A stretch of 18,176 nucleotides of DNA, from NCBI GenBank assembly GCA_030838025.1, contig JAUTXM010000200.1, forward strand, positions 1 through 18,176. Direction: 5' to 3'. Both the position numbers and the translations under genes were made by a program. Positions 1-5,903 of this stretch are shown piece after piece. This stretch comes from Acidimicrobiaceae bacterium (GTDB taxonomy: Bacteria; Actinomycetota; Acidimicrobiia; Acidimicrobiales; Palsa-688). The notes under the pieces were generated by a model. It ran no database searches and had not been told where the DNA came from. It worked only from the letters and a program-made list of their open reading frames with translations. The number at the start of each line of letters is the position of its first letter. The first letter of the stretch is position 1.

Positions 1-128
1 CCGCCCGCCACCTGGTCCAGCGTGTCGGCGATGCTCTGGAGCCCCGCCGTCACCTTCATCAAGAAGAACGCCAGCACGAGCGCCAACAACACGATGTCGG
101 CGCACGTCAAAGCGACTCGAAGATGCAT
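1..128 (-). CDS. Small single-span membrane protein, C-terminally cut by window edge
   Basis: An ATG at 128-126 opens a frame that stays open to the left edge, giving 42 visible residues. They begin MHLRVALTCADIVLLALVLA, contain a hydrophobic helix at about residues 7-24, and continue as an amphipathic stretch (KVTAGLQSIADTLDQVAGG). The start directly abuts the TAG stop (131-129) of the upstream gene, so the two are very likely co-transcribed and coupled. The layout of one helix followed by a helical tail with Leu/Ile/Ala every three to four residues matches the neighbouring small genes, so I place it in the same paralogous family. It also loosely resembles the DUF948 layout. Function unknown. 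Confidence 0.6.
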   Translation of the reverse strand, partial: MHLRVALTCADIVLLALVLAFFLMKVTAGLQSIADTLDQVAG

Positions 129-410
129 CTACATCCCCCTAAGAGATCCGAGCGTCGAGGCGTGACGCCCGAGCTCGTCGCGAAGGACACCCGCCAGCTC
201 GGCCGTCTGGCCCAGCGCCGGGATCTTGCCGGTGTTGCCAGCGATCCCGCCGGCGGTGTTGAGAATGCTCTTGACGTCCCGATCGATGTCGTTGACGAAG
301 GCCAGCAACAGCGACAGCAGCACGATCACGACCAGCACGACGACAAAGCCGATACCGATCGACACCCACCACATGGTGATGTGCTCATGGGCCAGCGCGA
401 GCATGTTCAT
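129..410 (-). CDS. Small single-span membrane protein, array family (93 aa)
   Basis: The 93-residue protein begins MNMLALAHEH. It has one strongly hydrophobic helix at about residues 14-38 (WWVSIGIGFVVVLVVIVLL and onward) and an amphipathic tail. The tail contains SILNTAGGIAGNTGKIPALGQ followed by TAELAGVLRDELG. Start choice: ATG at 410-408 overlaps the TGA stop of the upstream gene in an ATGA, a typical translational-coupling junction; a longer frame reaching back to 503 would overlap that gene and is rejected. The tail segment IP-x-L-x-QT-x-x-LAGV is closely matched in the gene at 2054-2299 (VPKLLQTQRLAGV), which shows that the two are paralogues. No enzymatic motif is visible. Function unknown. 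Confidence 0.75.
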   Translation of the reverse strand: MNMLALAHEHITMWWVSIGIGFVVVLVVIVLLSLLLAFVNDIDRDVKSILNTAGGIAGNTGKIPALGQTAELAGVLRDELGRHASTLGSLRGM

Positions 411-673
411 CCGAATTTCGCCTCCAGTACGCCCCGAGCGGCGATGCAGCATTCCGCTATGTCCTTCAGCCCGGCGTTGACCTTGGGCACGTCGCCAATG
501 CACATGGTGGCGGCCCTAGCCAACTCCAGCTGCTCATCTACTGCGAGCGCCTGGATCGCAATACGGCGAGCCAAACGCAAGATCGTGGCAACCAGCGCCA
601 CGACGATTGCTATGACCACGGCCGCGATGGCGAATCCTAGGTACCATCCGGTCAGTGCCACACCTACTGTCAT
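407..673 (-). CDS. Small single-span membrane protein, first gene of left operon (88 aa)
   Basis: The 88-residue protein begins MTVGVALTGWYLGFAIAAVV. One membrane helix spans about residues 7-33 and is followed by RLARRIAIQ, whose arginines suggest a cytoplasmic C-terminal side. The tail (LARAATMCIGDVPKVNAGLKDIAE) is amphipathic and carries three cysteines. ATG at 673-671 is chosen because an AGGAGGGG ribosome-binding site lies about 7 bases upstream. A good sigma-70-type promoter precedes it (702-730). The stop overlaps the next gene by an ATGA. The layout resembles the other short members of the array. Function unknown. Confidence 0.75.
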   Translation of the reverse strand: MTVGVALTGWYLGFAIAAVVIAIVVALVATILRLARRIAIQALAVDEQLELARAATMCIGDVPKVNAGLKDIAECCIAARGVLEAKFG

Positions 674-701
674 TGATGACCCCCTCCTGCGAGTGTCTGT
701 C

Positions 702-730
702 ACAATAGGCGAACAACACCCGCCGGTCAA
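702..730 (-). promoter_or_regulatory. Predicted sigma-70-type promoter of the 673-1 operon
   Basis: Read on the minus strand, a TTGACC -35 box (730-725) is separated by exactly 17 bases from a TATTGT -10 box (707-702). Transcription would start near 695, about 20 bases before the ATG at 673, leaving room for the AGGAGGGG ribosome-binding site. This is seen directly by motif matching; activity is inferred. Confidence 0.6.
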
Positions 731-771
731 CGTGAGGTTGGCCCTAAGTCAAAAGTATTGGAGCGGTGTCC

Positions 772-1482
772 ATGGCGGTTAATGGCTCAGTGAGCGAGGA
801 AGGTGTCGATGATGAGGAAGTTTCGGCCAAAGGCGACTTAGACGAAGCCGAACGGGGGCCCGCTCGTGCCCCCATTTCACGTACAAAGGCGGCTGGTCGA
901 CGTCTTCCGATCATCTTGATTGGTGCCACTGCGATCGTCGCCGTGGCGGTGATCGCCGTCGTGGTCACGTCGGGCTCTTCCAAGTCAAAGACCACGACGC
1001 CAACGACGCCCCCCCGGCCCACCTTCACTGCGTTCCAGGACAAGAAGGCCGGCTTCCAGTTGAGCTATCCGTCCACCTGGACGACGGGTATGCCCAACGA
1101 CCCGAACGTGCCGCTGCTGCTGAACTTTGGCGCCGGCGGCTTCGACACCTTGCTCATCCGGGTCGTGCCGATCGAGGCGGCGCAGGTCAACACGGCCAGC
1201 GCCACCGATATCAAGGCCTTCACCGATGCGGTCATCAGCGGTACTGGTGTCACCGTCTTGAAATCGCAGGCCGTCACCGTCCACAACCTGCCGGGCTACT
1301 ACTACTTCTACACCCTGCCGAAGGATGCTTCGGGCGTCACCCTCGTCCACTCACACTTCTTCGTCTTCCCGCCCCATGAAATGGTGTCGCTGACCTTCCA
1401 GACCGTGGACAGCGACTTCCAACAGTTCGCAGCGGCGTTCGACCAGGTCGTTTCGAGCGTGCAAGCCATCCCGGTGCCATAG
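772..1482 (+). CDS. Membrane-anchored extracytoplasmic protein, PsbP/LpqN-like fold possible
   Basis: The 236-residue protein has three parts. The N-terminus is charged and cytoplasmic (about 1-45, rich in E/D and then R/K). One membrane helix follows at about 46-67 (LPIILIGATAIVAVAVIAVVV). After a Ser/Lys/Thr/Pro linker comes a globular extracytoplasmic domain of about 150 residues, starting FTAFQDKKAGFQLSYPSTW. The GFQLSYPSTW entry followed by a mixed alpha/beta domain recalls actinobacterial PsbP- or LpqN-like lipoproteins, but there is no lipobox cysteine; the anchor is the helix. ATG 772 is preferred over GTG 766 because GGAG at 760-763 gives proper spacing only to 772. It is the only plus-strand gene among the minus-strand array, divergent from the 673 operon and convergent with gene E. 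Function unknown. Confidence 0.75.
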   Translation: MAVNGSVSEEGVDDEEVSAKGDLDEAERGPARAPISRTKAAGRRLPIILIGATAIVAVAVIAVVVTSGSSKSKTTTPTTPPRPTFTAFQDKKAGFQLSYPSTWTTGMPNDPNVPLLLNFGAGGFDTLLIRVVPIEAAQVNTASATDIKAFTDAVISGTGVTVLKSQAVTVHNLPGYYYFYTLPKDASGVTLVHSHFFVFPPHEMVSLTFQTVDSDFQQFAAAFDQVVSSVQAIPVP

Positions 1483-1500
1483 CCACCGGTGCCATAGCCA
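1471..1500 (+). repeat. Perfect 15-bp tandem duplication across a stop codon
   Basis: The unit CCGGTGCCATAGCCA occurs at 1471-1485 and again at 1486-1500. The TAG in the first copy (1480-1482) is the stop codon of the preceding gene, so the second copy lies wholly in the 3' untranslated region. A degenerate third copy (CCCATAGCC) appears near 1522. It looks like slippage or tandem duplication. Confidence 0.8.
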
Positions 1501-1554
1501 GTAGCAGTGGCCCGGCGGCGGCCCATAGCCGCCCCCCCCGCCGCAGAGACCAAC

Positions 1555-1597
1555 CAAAAAAGGGGCCCGCTGCCGAGGTTCTCGGCAGCGGGCCCTT
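1555..1597 (-). terminator. Rho-independent terminator after gene E
   Basis: A perfect 15-bp stem (arms 1563-1577 and 1581-1595, 3-base loop) is extended by G-T and A-T pairs. Read on the minus strand it is followed by a run of T (the A run at 1555-1561 on the plus strand). This is the classic intrinsic terminator layout for the minus-strand genes D-E. It may also stop plus-strand reading from the 772-1482 gene, though the plus-side T-run is weak. Confidence 0.85.
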
Positions 1598-1638
1598 GTC
1601 GATCGGGCTCTTCAGACAGAGCCTGGATACCGATGTTC

Positions 1639-2007
1639 TCAGTGGCGACGGTGCACCGGCGGCGGCAGGTTCGGGCGGCTGCGGCCCGACGGTGCCGGCG
1701 CCGCGGCAGCCCGGGCGGACGACCGGCTGGGGGCCGCCGGAGCGGCCGGCGCCGGAGCGGCACCACCGGTTGCCAGGGCAATGAGCCCGTGAAGCGCGCC
1801 CTGGATGGCGCCCACGTCGCGAGCGATGCTCCCGACCACGCCTGGAGCCGGCTTCACCTGGCCGGCAATCCCGGTTACCGCGCCGAGCACGACATCCAGC
1901 GCAGCACTGATCTTCTGGAGGTTGGTCGCGATCATGATCAGATAGATGGCCAGGCCCGCGACCAGCACGGCGGTGACCACCAACGTTCCCACTGCGGCAG
2001 GTGCCAT
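1639..2007 (-). CDS. Gene E: single-span membrane protein with Ala/Pro tail (122 aa)
   Basis: The 122-residue protein has one N-terminal membrane helix (about residues 5-27, VGTLVVTAVLVAGLAIYLIMI). An amphipathic segment follows (NLQKISAALDVVLGAVTGIAG and onward to about 85), and then a low-complexity tail rich in Ala, Pro, Ser and Arg ending HRRH. ATG 2007-2005 is supported by a GGAGGAG ribosome-binding site about 8 bases upstream. It is the second gene of a two-gene unit with D (46-bp gap) and ends just before a strong intrinsic terminator. The helix plus amphipathic tail matches the other short array members; the Ala/Pro/basic tail is unique to this one. Function unknown. Confidence 0.7.
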   Translation of the reverse strand: MAPAAVGTLVVTAVLVAGLAIYLIMIATNLQKISAALDVVLGAVTGIAGQVKPAPGVVGSIARDVGAIQGALHGLIALATGGAAPAPAAPAAPSRSSARAAAAPAPSGRSRPNLPPPVHRRH

Positions 2008-2053
2008 TACTCCACTCCTCCTTGAATACCTCGATGATTCCGCATGTCCCGAC

Positions 2054-2299
2054 TCACAGCAGCTTCGTGATCGCTGCGCCGTAAGCGCCAACGCCTTGGC
2101 GGGCCACGCCTGCCAGTCGTTGGGTTTGCAGAAGCTTCGGAACTGCCTCGAGGTTTCGGCTCAGGCCGGCACCATGTTCGAGGATGTCACCTGCGTGCTT
2201 CTGGATCTCCTTGATGGGTTTCATAACCCGTTGCAACAGTACGACCAACACAAGCGTTACAACCAACAGAACTGCGTTTCCGATCCACCACAACGCCAC
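2054..2299 (-). CDS. Gene D: small single-span membrane protein (81 aa)
   Basis: The 81-residue protein starts MALWWIGNAVLLVVTLVLVV. A membrane helix at about residues 3-23 is followed by a basic turn (QRVMKPIKEIQKH), suggesting that the tail is cytoplasmic. The tail carries AVPKLLQTQRLAGVARQGVG, nearly the same segment as in the gene at 129-410. The start is GTG at 2299-2297 with an AAGGGGG ribosome-binding site upstream. A likely -10 box (TATACT at 2349-2344) lies about 45 bases upstream. The layout (short helix, then amphipathic helix) is like DUF948-type proteins, but I see no diagnostic motif. Function unknown. Confidence 0.7.
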   Translation of the reverse strand: MALWWIGNAVLLVVTLVLVVLLQRVMKPIKEIQKHAGDILEHGAGLSRNLEAVPKLLQTQRLAGVARQGVGAYGAAITKLL

Positions 2300-2343
2300 T
2301 CTGGGACACCCCCTTCAGGGCCGGCTCCGCACCGGCACCAAGC

Positions 2344-2349
2344 AGTATA
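2344..2349 (-). promoter_or_regulatory. Candidate -10 box for genes D-E
   Basis: On the minus strand TATACT (5 of 6 to TATAAT) occurs at 2349-2344, about 45 bases before the GTG of gene D. The matching -35 position falls in the tail of the preceding terminator hairpin (CTTTCC-like) and is poor. This would give D-E their own promoter, separate from operon A-B-C. Confidence 0.4.
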
Positions 2350-2371
2350 TAGACCTGAATCAAGATGGAAA

Positions 2372-2402
2372 GGGCACGGCGGTACTTAGTACCACCGTGC
2401 CC
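2372..2402 (-). terminator. Stem-loop terminator after operon A-B-C
   Basis: An inverted repeat pairs 2372-2379 with 2395-2402 (GGGCACGG with CCGTGCCC). After one C-A mismatch it continues with GGTAC pairing GTACC, closing a very short loop around 2386-2388. On the minus strand it is followed by TTTCC, a short imperfect T tract. It sits 25 bases past the stop of gene C and immediately before the promoter-like element of gene D, so a terminator or mRNA 3'-end structure is the natural reading. Confidence 0.65.
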
Positions 2403-2427
2403 TCCCCGTCCTCCTACTTCATCGTTC

Positions 2428-3102
2428 CTAACATATCGGTCCCAAGGGTAGGAGTCCCAAACCAGGCAGTGGGATCCCGAGGACGGCAAGCCTGTCCTTA
2501 CAGATCCCGGTCGCCTGAGTCAGGATCCCGCCGGCAAGGCCGTTGATCGAGCCGGTGTCACCCTTGATCCCGTTGACAAGGCCAATGATGACGTCGGCAC
2601 GGTTGTTGATGGCGACGACGCCCTGCTGAATATTGGTGACATCAGCGTTGACGCCGTTGAGGCTGGCGCCGATCGAGTTGACCGATGAGTTGATCGACCC
2701 GGCAGCACTACCAATCGAGTGCACGGTCTGGTTGATCGACGATGCGGTCGCAAGGATCTGCGATGCCGTGGCGTTGATGCTGTTGACACTGGTCAGGATC
2801 TGACCCGCTTGCGCGCTCAGCGGCTTGGCCGCGTCGTTGATCTGTGCGGCAATCGTCTCAGTCTGGCTCAGCACCGGCAGGGCATCGGTGGGGCATGCAC
2901 CCGCCTTCGTCGTGTCGCAACCCGTATTCAGGTGGGAATTGGCGCCCTTGACCGACCCCGTGATGTCCTGGACCCGGGTGTTGATCTGCTGAGCAGCCTC
3001 CAACGTCCGGGTCAGTTCCACGACAGCCACGAGGGCGAAGACGATCACGATCGTCAGGATCACCCCCACGATGCCTCGTTCGTCGTGCTTGGGCGAGCCC
3101 AT
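2428..3102 (-). CDS. Gene C: heptad-repeat membrane-anchored protein ending in Cys (224 aa)
   Basis: The 224-residue protein has a basic/charged N-terminus (MGSPKHDERG), one membrane helix at about 11-30 (IVGVILTIVIVFALVAVVEL) and a long helical extracytoplasmic part. Residues about 105-160 form consecutive seven-residue units of the type SIN-x-[ST]-[AV]-x (SINATAS, QILATAS, SINQTVH, SIGSAAG, SINSSVN, SIGASLN). A Cys pair lies near residues 62 and 69 (TGCDTTKAGAC). The C-terminal region has IKGDTGSINGLAGG and then GIC, and the chain ends ...GPIC. Its ATG shares one base with the TGA of gene B (TGATG), so it is coupled. The same KGDTG motif and terminal Cys occur in A and B. It is probably an exported coiled-coil protein with disulfides; function unknown. 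Confidence 0.8.
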   Translation of the reverse strand: MGSPKHDERGIVGVILTIVIVFALVAVVELTRTLEAAQQINTRVQDITGSVKGANSHLNTGCDTTKAGACPTDALPVLSQTETIAAQINDAAKPLSAQAGQILTSVNSINATASQILATASSINQTVHSIGSAAGSINSSVNSIGASLNGVNADVTNIQQGVVAINNRADVIIGLVNGIKGDTGSINGLAGGILTQATGICKDRLAVLGIPLPGLGLLPLGPIC

Positions 3103-3818
3103 CAGCAGCCCTTGTGTGCGTGGCCGTTAGCCAGAGCCGGGATGAGGGGGCTACTCACGACGGGGCCGTTGCAAATACCTCGCAGCTGGCTGTCGATCCC
3201 CGGTACCAAGGAGCCTCCGACGTTGCCTGTGTCGCCTCTCGCAGCCGAGAGCACGCCGTTGGCGATGCCGACTCGCTGCCAGATGTTCTGGGCACCGACC
3301 TGGTTGGCCGCACACGAGCTGGCGCAGTTACCGGCCGGCAGGTTGGCGGCGTTCAGGGTGCTGTTGATGCTGCCGGCCGTGGAGAGCACCGAGGTCAGCA
3401 CCGACGAGGTGTTCACCAGCGACGACGAGGTGTTGGACAGAGAGCCCGAGGTGTCCTTGAGCGAACCGTCCACCGCCTGGAGGCTGGTGTTGACCGACGT
3501 CAGGGCATTCACGATGTCGCCGGCCTGCCCGGTGATGGGCTTGAGGGCGGTATCGATGCTCGTCAGGCTGGCATTGACGTTCTGAATCTGGCCCGGGAGG
3601 GTCTTGACGTGTCCCCCGGCCCCGCTGACCGCGTTGCTGGCGGTCGCCAGGTTGCCATTGATGTGCGCCAGCGACTGGGTGATGAAGATCAGGTAGAACA
3701 CCACCACCAGTACGACGACGGCCAACAAGGCGATCCAGACCTTGAGCCAACGGCTCAGGAATCGAGCCTGGTCCAAGTCGACGCTACGGAGCCGAGATGT
3801 TGAAAGAGCAGCAGTCAT
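3102..3818 (-). CDS. Gene B: heptad-repeat membrane-anchored protein ending in Cys (238 aa)
   Basis: The 238-residue protein has a cytoplasmic N-terminus of about 27 residues with several arginines, then a membrane helix at about 30-50 (VWIALLAVVVLVVVFYLIFI). The extracytoplasmic region has seven-residue periodicity (TALKPIT, GQAGDIV, NALTSVN, TSLQAVD, GSLKDTS, GSLSNTS, SSLVNTS, SVLTSVL). A cysteine pair CASSC interrupts the C-terminal part. ARGDTGNVGGSL then parallels the KGDTG motif of A and C, followed by RGIC, and the last residue is Cys (HKGC). ATG 3818-3816 is chosen for the GGGAGG ribosome-binding site upstream. It lies 13 bp after gene A and overlaps gene C by one base. The N-terminal basic charge suggests N-in/C-out topology. 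Function unknown. Confidence 0.8.
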   Translation of the reverse strand: MTAALSTSRLRSVDLDQARFLSRWLKVWIALLAVVVLVVVFYLIFITQSLAHINGNLATASNAVSGAGGHVKTLPGQIQNVNASLTSIDTALKPITGQAGDIVNALTSVNTSLQAVDGSLKDTSGSLSNTSSSLVNTSSVLTSVLSTAGSINSTLNAANLPAGNCASSCAANQVGAQNIWQRVGIANGVLSAARGDTGNVGGSLVPGIDSQLRGICNGPVVSSPLIPALANGHAHKGC

Positions 3819-3831
3819 ATCGTCGCCTCCC

Positions 3832-4443
3832 TTAGCAGCCGCTGCCGGCGGAGTTGCCGCCGAGGTCAAAGTTGATACAGCCGGCGTGCTTGAGCGCCCC
3901 GGTGAGGCCGCCGTTGATGACGCCCGTGTCGCCCTTGATCTGCTGGGCAACGCCGATTGTCGTGTCCAGGTTCTGGTTGATCTGGGCGACGCCACTCTTG
4001 ATCGAGTTGGCCACCGAGAGGATCGACGAAGCCGTCGAGTTGATCCCGTTGGCGGTGCTGTTGATGGCACCCGCCGAACCGTTGATCGCCTTGGCGGTGT
4101 TGTCGATCGTTCCGGCCGAGCCGTTGATCGACGTCGCCAAGCCGTTGATCGAGTTGGCCAAGTCCACTACCTGAGCCAGTTGGCCCTGGAGCGGCTTCGC
4201 CGAGTTGAGGATCGACGACCCGAGCTGATTGGTCTTCGTCAGCTGGAGGATCGAGTCCGTGTTGTCGTTGATCCCGCGACCGGTCTTGGAGATCGTCGCC
4301 GCCTTCTTGTTGATGGCTTCTGCGGTTGATGCCGTCCTTTGGAGCAGCACCACCGCGATCACTACGACTACCAGTACGACGATCAGCAACAATGCACTGC
4401 TCGTCGACTGACCAGTCTCGTCACGCTTGCGGCCTCTGGCCAC
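3832..4443 (-). CDS. Gene A: heptad-repeat membrane-anchored protein ending in Cys (203 aa)
   Basis: The start is GTG at 4443-4441, with AAAGGGGG a few bases upstream; earlier in-frame ATGs lack a ribosome-binding site. The N-terminus VARGRKRDETGQ is strongly basic (inside), then comes a membrane helix at about 16-36 (SALLLIVVLVVVVIAVVLL). Residues about 95-150 are near-perfect seven-residue units [SA]-I-N-[GS]-[ST]-A-x (SINGSAG, AINGSAG, AINSTAN, GINSTAS). The C-terminus has IKGDTGVINGGL, then AGC, and ends SGC. It is the first gene of operon A-B-C. The absence of an MCE domain or any HAMP/MCP signalling domain argues against Mce or chemoreceptor identity. It is likely a secreted-side coiled coil; function unknown. 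Confidence 0.8.
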   Translation of the reverse strand: MARGRKRDETGQSTSSALLLIVVLVVVVIAVVLLQRTASTAEAINKKAATISKTGRGINDNTDSILQLTKTNQLGSSILNSAKPLQGQLAQVVDLANSINGLATSINGSAGTIDNTAKAINGSAGAINSTANGINSTASSILSVANSIKSGVAQINQNLDTTIGVAQQIKGDTGVINGGLTGALKHAGCINFDLGGNSAGSGC

Positions 4444-4763
4444 CAAGCCCCCTTTCGACAGATGGGAAGTTTCCGGGGAGTAGGACGCTGGGTCCACCCC
4501 CGTATTGCAGCCTGTACTTCTTGGTACCTCGCTCCAGCCTCTTCGACCGACGTGCCGCGTGGATCGAGAGAGCCCGGTTTGGTGCGCCGGGGCACTGTAT
4601 TCCAAAAGCGGCAATTGGGGCAAGTATGACCGGCCTTGGGCAAAACGCGCGCCGGAGGTCGACGCACGGCCGACCGTAAGACGTTTGCGCTGGTCCGGCC
4701 TCCCCCAAACGGTGGAGCCCGCGGGGTATGACTAGTTACTAATGACTAGTCAATGCGGGGCGC
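4444..4763. other. Gene-free region upstream of operon A-B-C
   Basis: These 320 bases lie between the stop of hypE and the GTG of gene A and should contain the promoter of operon A-B-C. No coding frame here is convincing. Minus-strand promoter candidates are weak: TTGCCC (4623-4618) with an 18-base spacer to TACAGT (4599-4594), and TTGACT (4753-4748) with a 17-base spacer to CATACC (4730-4725). The second overlaps the palindromic element at 4729-4752. I see no clear intrinsic terminator with a T-run after hypE. Confidence 0.5.
4729..4752. repeat. Perfect inverted repeat, possible operator or 3' stem-loop
   Basis: TGACTAGT (4729-4736) and its exact reverse complement ACTAGTCA (4745-4752) are separated by 8 bases. 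Because ACTAGT is itself palindromic, ATGACTAGT also recurs as a direct repeat at 4728 and 4742, 14 bases apart, and the right-hand site TGACTAGTCA is a 10-bp palindrome. The AT-rich element stands out from its GC-rich surroundings. It begins 11 bases past the hypE stop and overlaps a possible -35 box for the downstream minus-strand operon. Confidence 0.6.
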
Positions 4764-5903
4764 TCAGCAGATGCGCGGGAGGGGGTCGCCGACCAACATG
4801 TCGACGATCCGGGTGCCGCCGAACGGGGTCACCAACACGACCAGTCCCGGCGGATCGGCCCACATCTCGCCCACCCGGGCGGCGTCGGTGCCGAAGGGGT
4901 GCTGGCGCAGCGCGGCCACGGCGGCGTCGGCCTCGTCGGCCGGGACGACCGCCACGAACTTGCCCTCGTTGGCCACGTACACCGGGTCGATGCCCAGCAT
5001 GTCGCAGGCACCCCCGACGACGGGCCGTATGGGCATCAGCGCCTCTTCCAGGCGGACGGTGAGATTGCAGTCACGGGCCAGTTCGTTGCACACGGTGCCC
5101 AGGCCGCCCCGGGTGGCGTCGCGCAGCCACCGGGTCCCGGGCGCCGCGGCCAGCAGGATCTCGACCAGCTCGTTGAGGGCGGCGGTGTCGCTGTCCACTT
5201 GGGCGTCGATGGCCATGTCACCCCGGGCGAGCATGACCGCGGTGCCGTGATCGCCGATCGTTCCCGACACGATGACGGCGTCGCCCGCGATGACCCGGGC
5301 GGCGGTCAGGTCACGACCCTCGGGGATGATCCCGATGCCGGCGGTGTTGATGTAAACGCCATCGGCCGCGCCCCGGTTGACCACTTTCGTGTCACCGGTG
5401 ACGATCGACACCCCGGCCTTCAGGGCCGCGGTCGCCATGTCGGCTGCGATCTCGCGCAGCGACTCGATGGCGAAGCCCTCCTCGATGACGAACCCGGCGG
5501 AGAGCGCAATCGGTCGGGCGCCCATCATGGCGAGGTCGTTGACGGTCCCGTTGACGGCCAGGTCGCCGATGGATCCCCCGGGAAAACGCCACGGCTTCAC
5601 CACGAACGAGTCGGTCGAGAAGGCCAGCCGCTCGCCACTCGGGAGGGTGATCACCGCGGCATCGGTCTGCAACGCCTTGCGGTCGTGGGTGAACGCAGGC
5701 AGGAACACCTGGTCGAGCAGCGCCGCCGACGCCTTGCCGCCTGCACCGTGGGCCGAGGTGACGACCTCGTCGAGCAGGCGCGGCTTGCGGCGGCGGAACG
5801 CTTCGATCCGCTCGAACACCGCCTCCTCCCGCTCCCGTTCCTGGCCTTCGGAGCCGTCGGAGCCATCGGCTGCCTCGGCAATCTCGTCGGTGACGTCGGT
5901 CAT
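4764..5903 (-). CDS. hypE: HypE, hydrogenase cyanide-ligand dehydratase
   Basis: HypE takes the carbamoyl group delivered by HypF onto its C-terminal cysteine and dehydrates it with ATP to a thiocyanate, the source of the CN ligands of the [NiFe]-hydrogenase iron. The 379-residue protein shows the AIR-synthase-like signatures: HGAGGK (about 52-57), TDSFVVKPWRFPGGSIGDLA with GTVNDLAMMGARP (about 97-131), DATRGGLGTVCNELA, and YVANEGKFV. It ends exactly PRIC, the diagnostic HypE tail with the acceptor cysteine. ATG 5903-5901 has a GGGAG site and overlaps the stop of the SIS gene (ATGA). An acidic, Glu-rich extension of about 45 residues precedes the conserved start and is longer than in typical HypE (about 330-350 aa). 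Confidence 0.96.
   Translation of the reverse strand: MTDVTDEIAEAADGSDGSEGQEREREEAVFERIEAFRRRKPRLLDEVVTSAHGAGGKASAALLDQVFLPAFTHDRKALQTDAAVITLPSGERLAFSTDSFVVKPWRFPGGSIGDLAVNGTVNDLAMMGARPIALSAGFVIEEGFAIESLREIAADMATAALKAGVSIVTGDTKVVNRGAADGVYINTAGIGIIPEGRDLTAARVIAGDAVIVSGTIGDHGTAVMLARGDMAIDAQVDSDTAALNELVEILLAAAPGTRWLRDATRGGLGTVCNELARDCNLTVRLEEALMPIRPVVGGACDMLGIDPVYVANEGKFVAVVPADEADAAVAALRQHPFGTDAARVGEMWADPPGLVVLVTPFGGTRIVDMLVGDPLPRIC

Noticed and set aside
2428..4443. Repetitive DNA as a possible CRISPR array or MCE/chemoreceptor genes
   Set aside because: The repeats follow the codon frame as seven-residue protein units with no regular spacer structure. There is no MCE domain, HAMP domain or chemoreceptor hairpin tip.
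4444..4735. Short open frames in the gap between hypE and gene A
   Set aside because: Several overlapping frames of 60-117 codons on both strands, none with a good ribosome-binding site, hydrophobic helix or recognisable motif.
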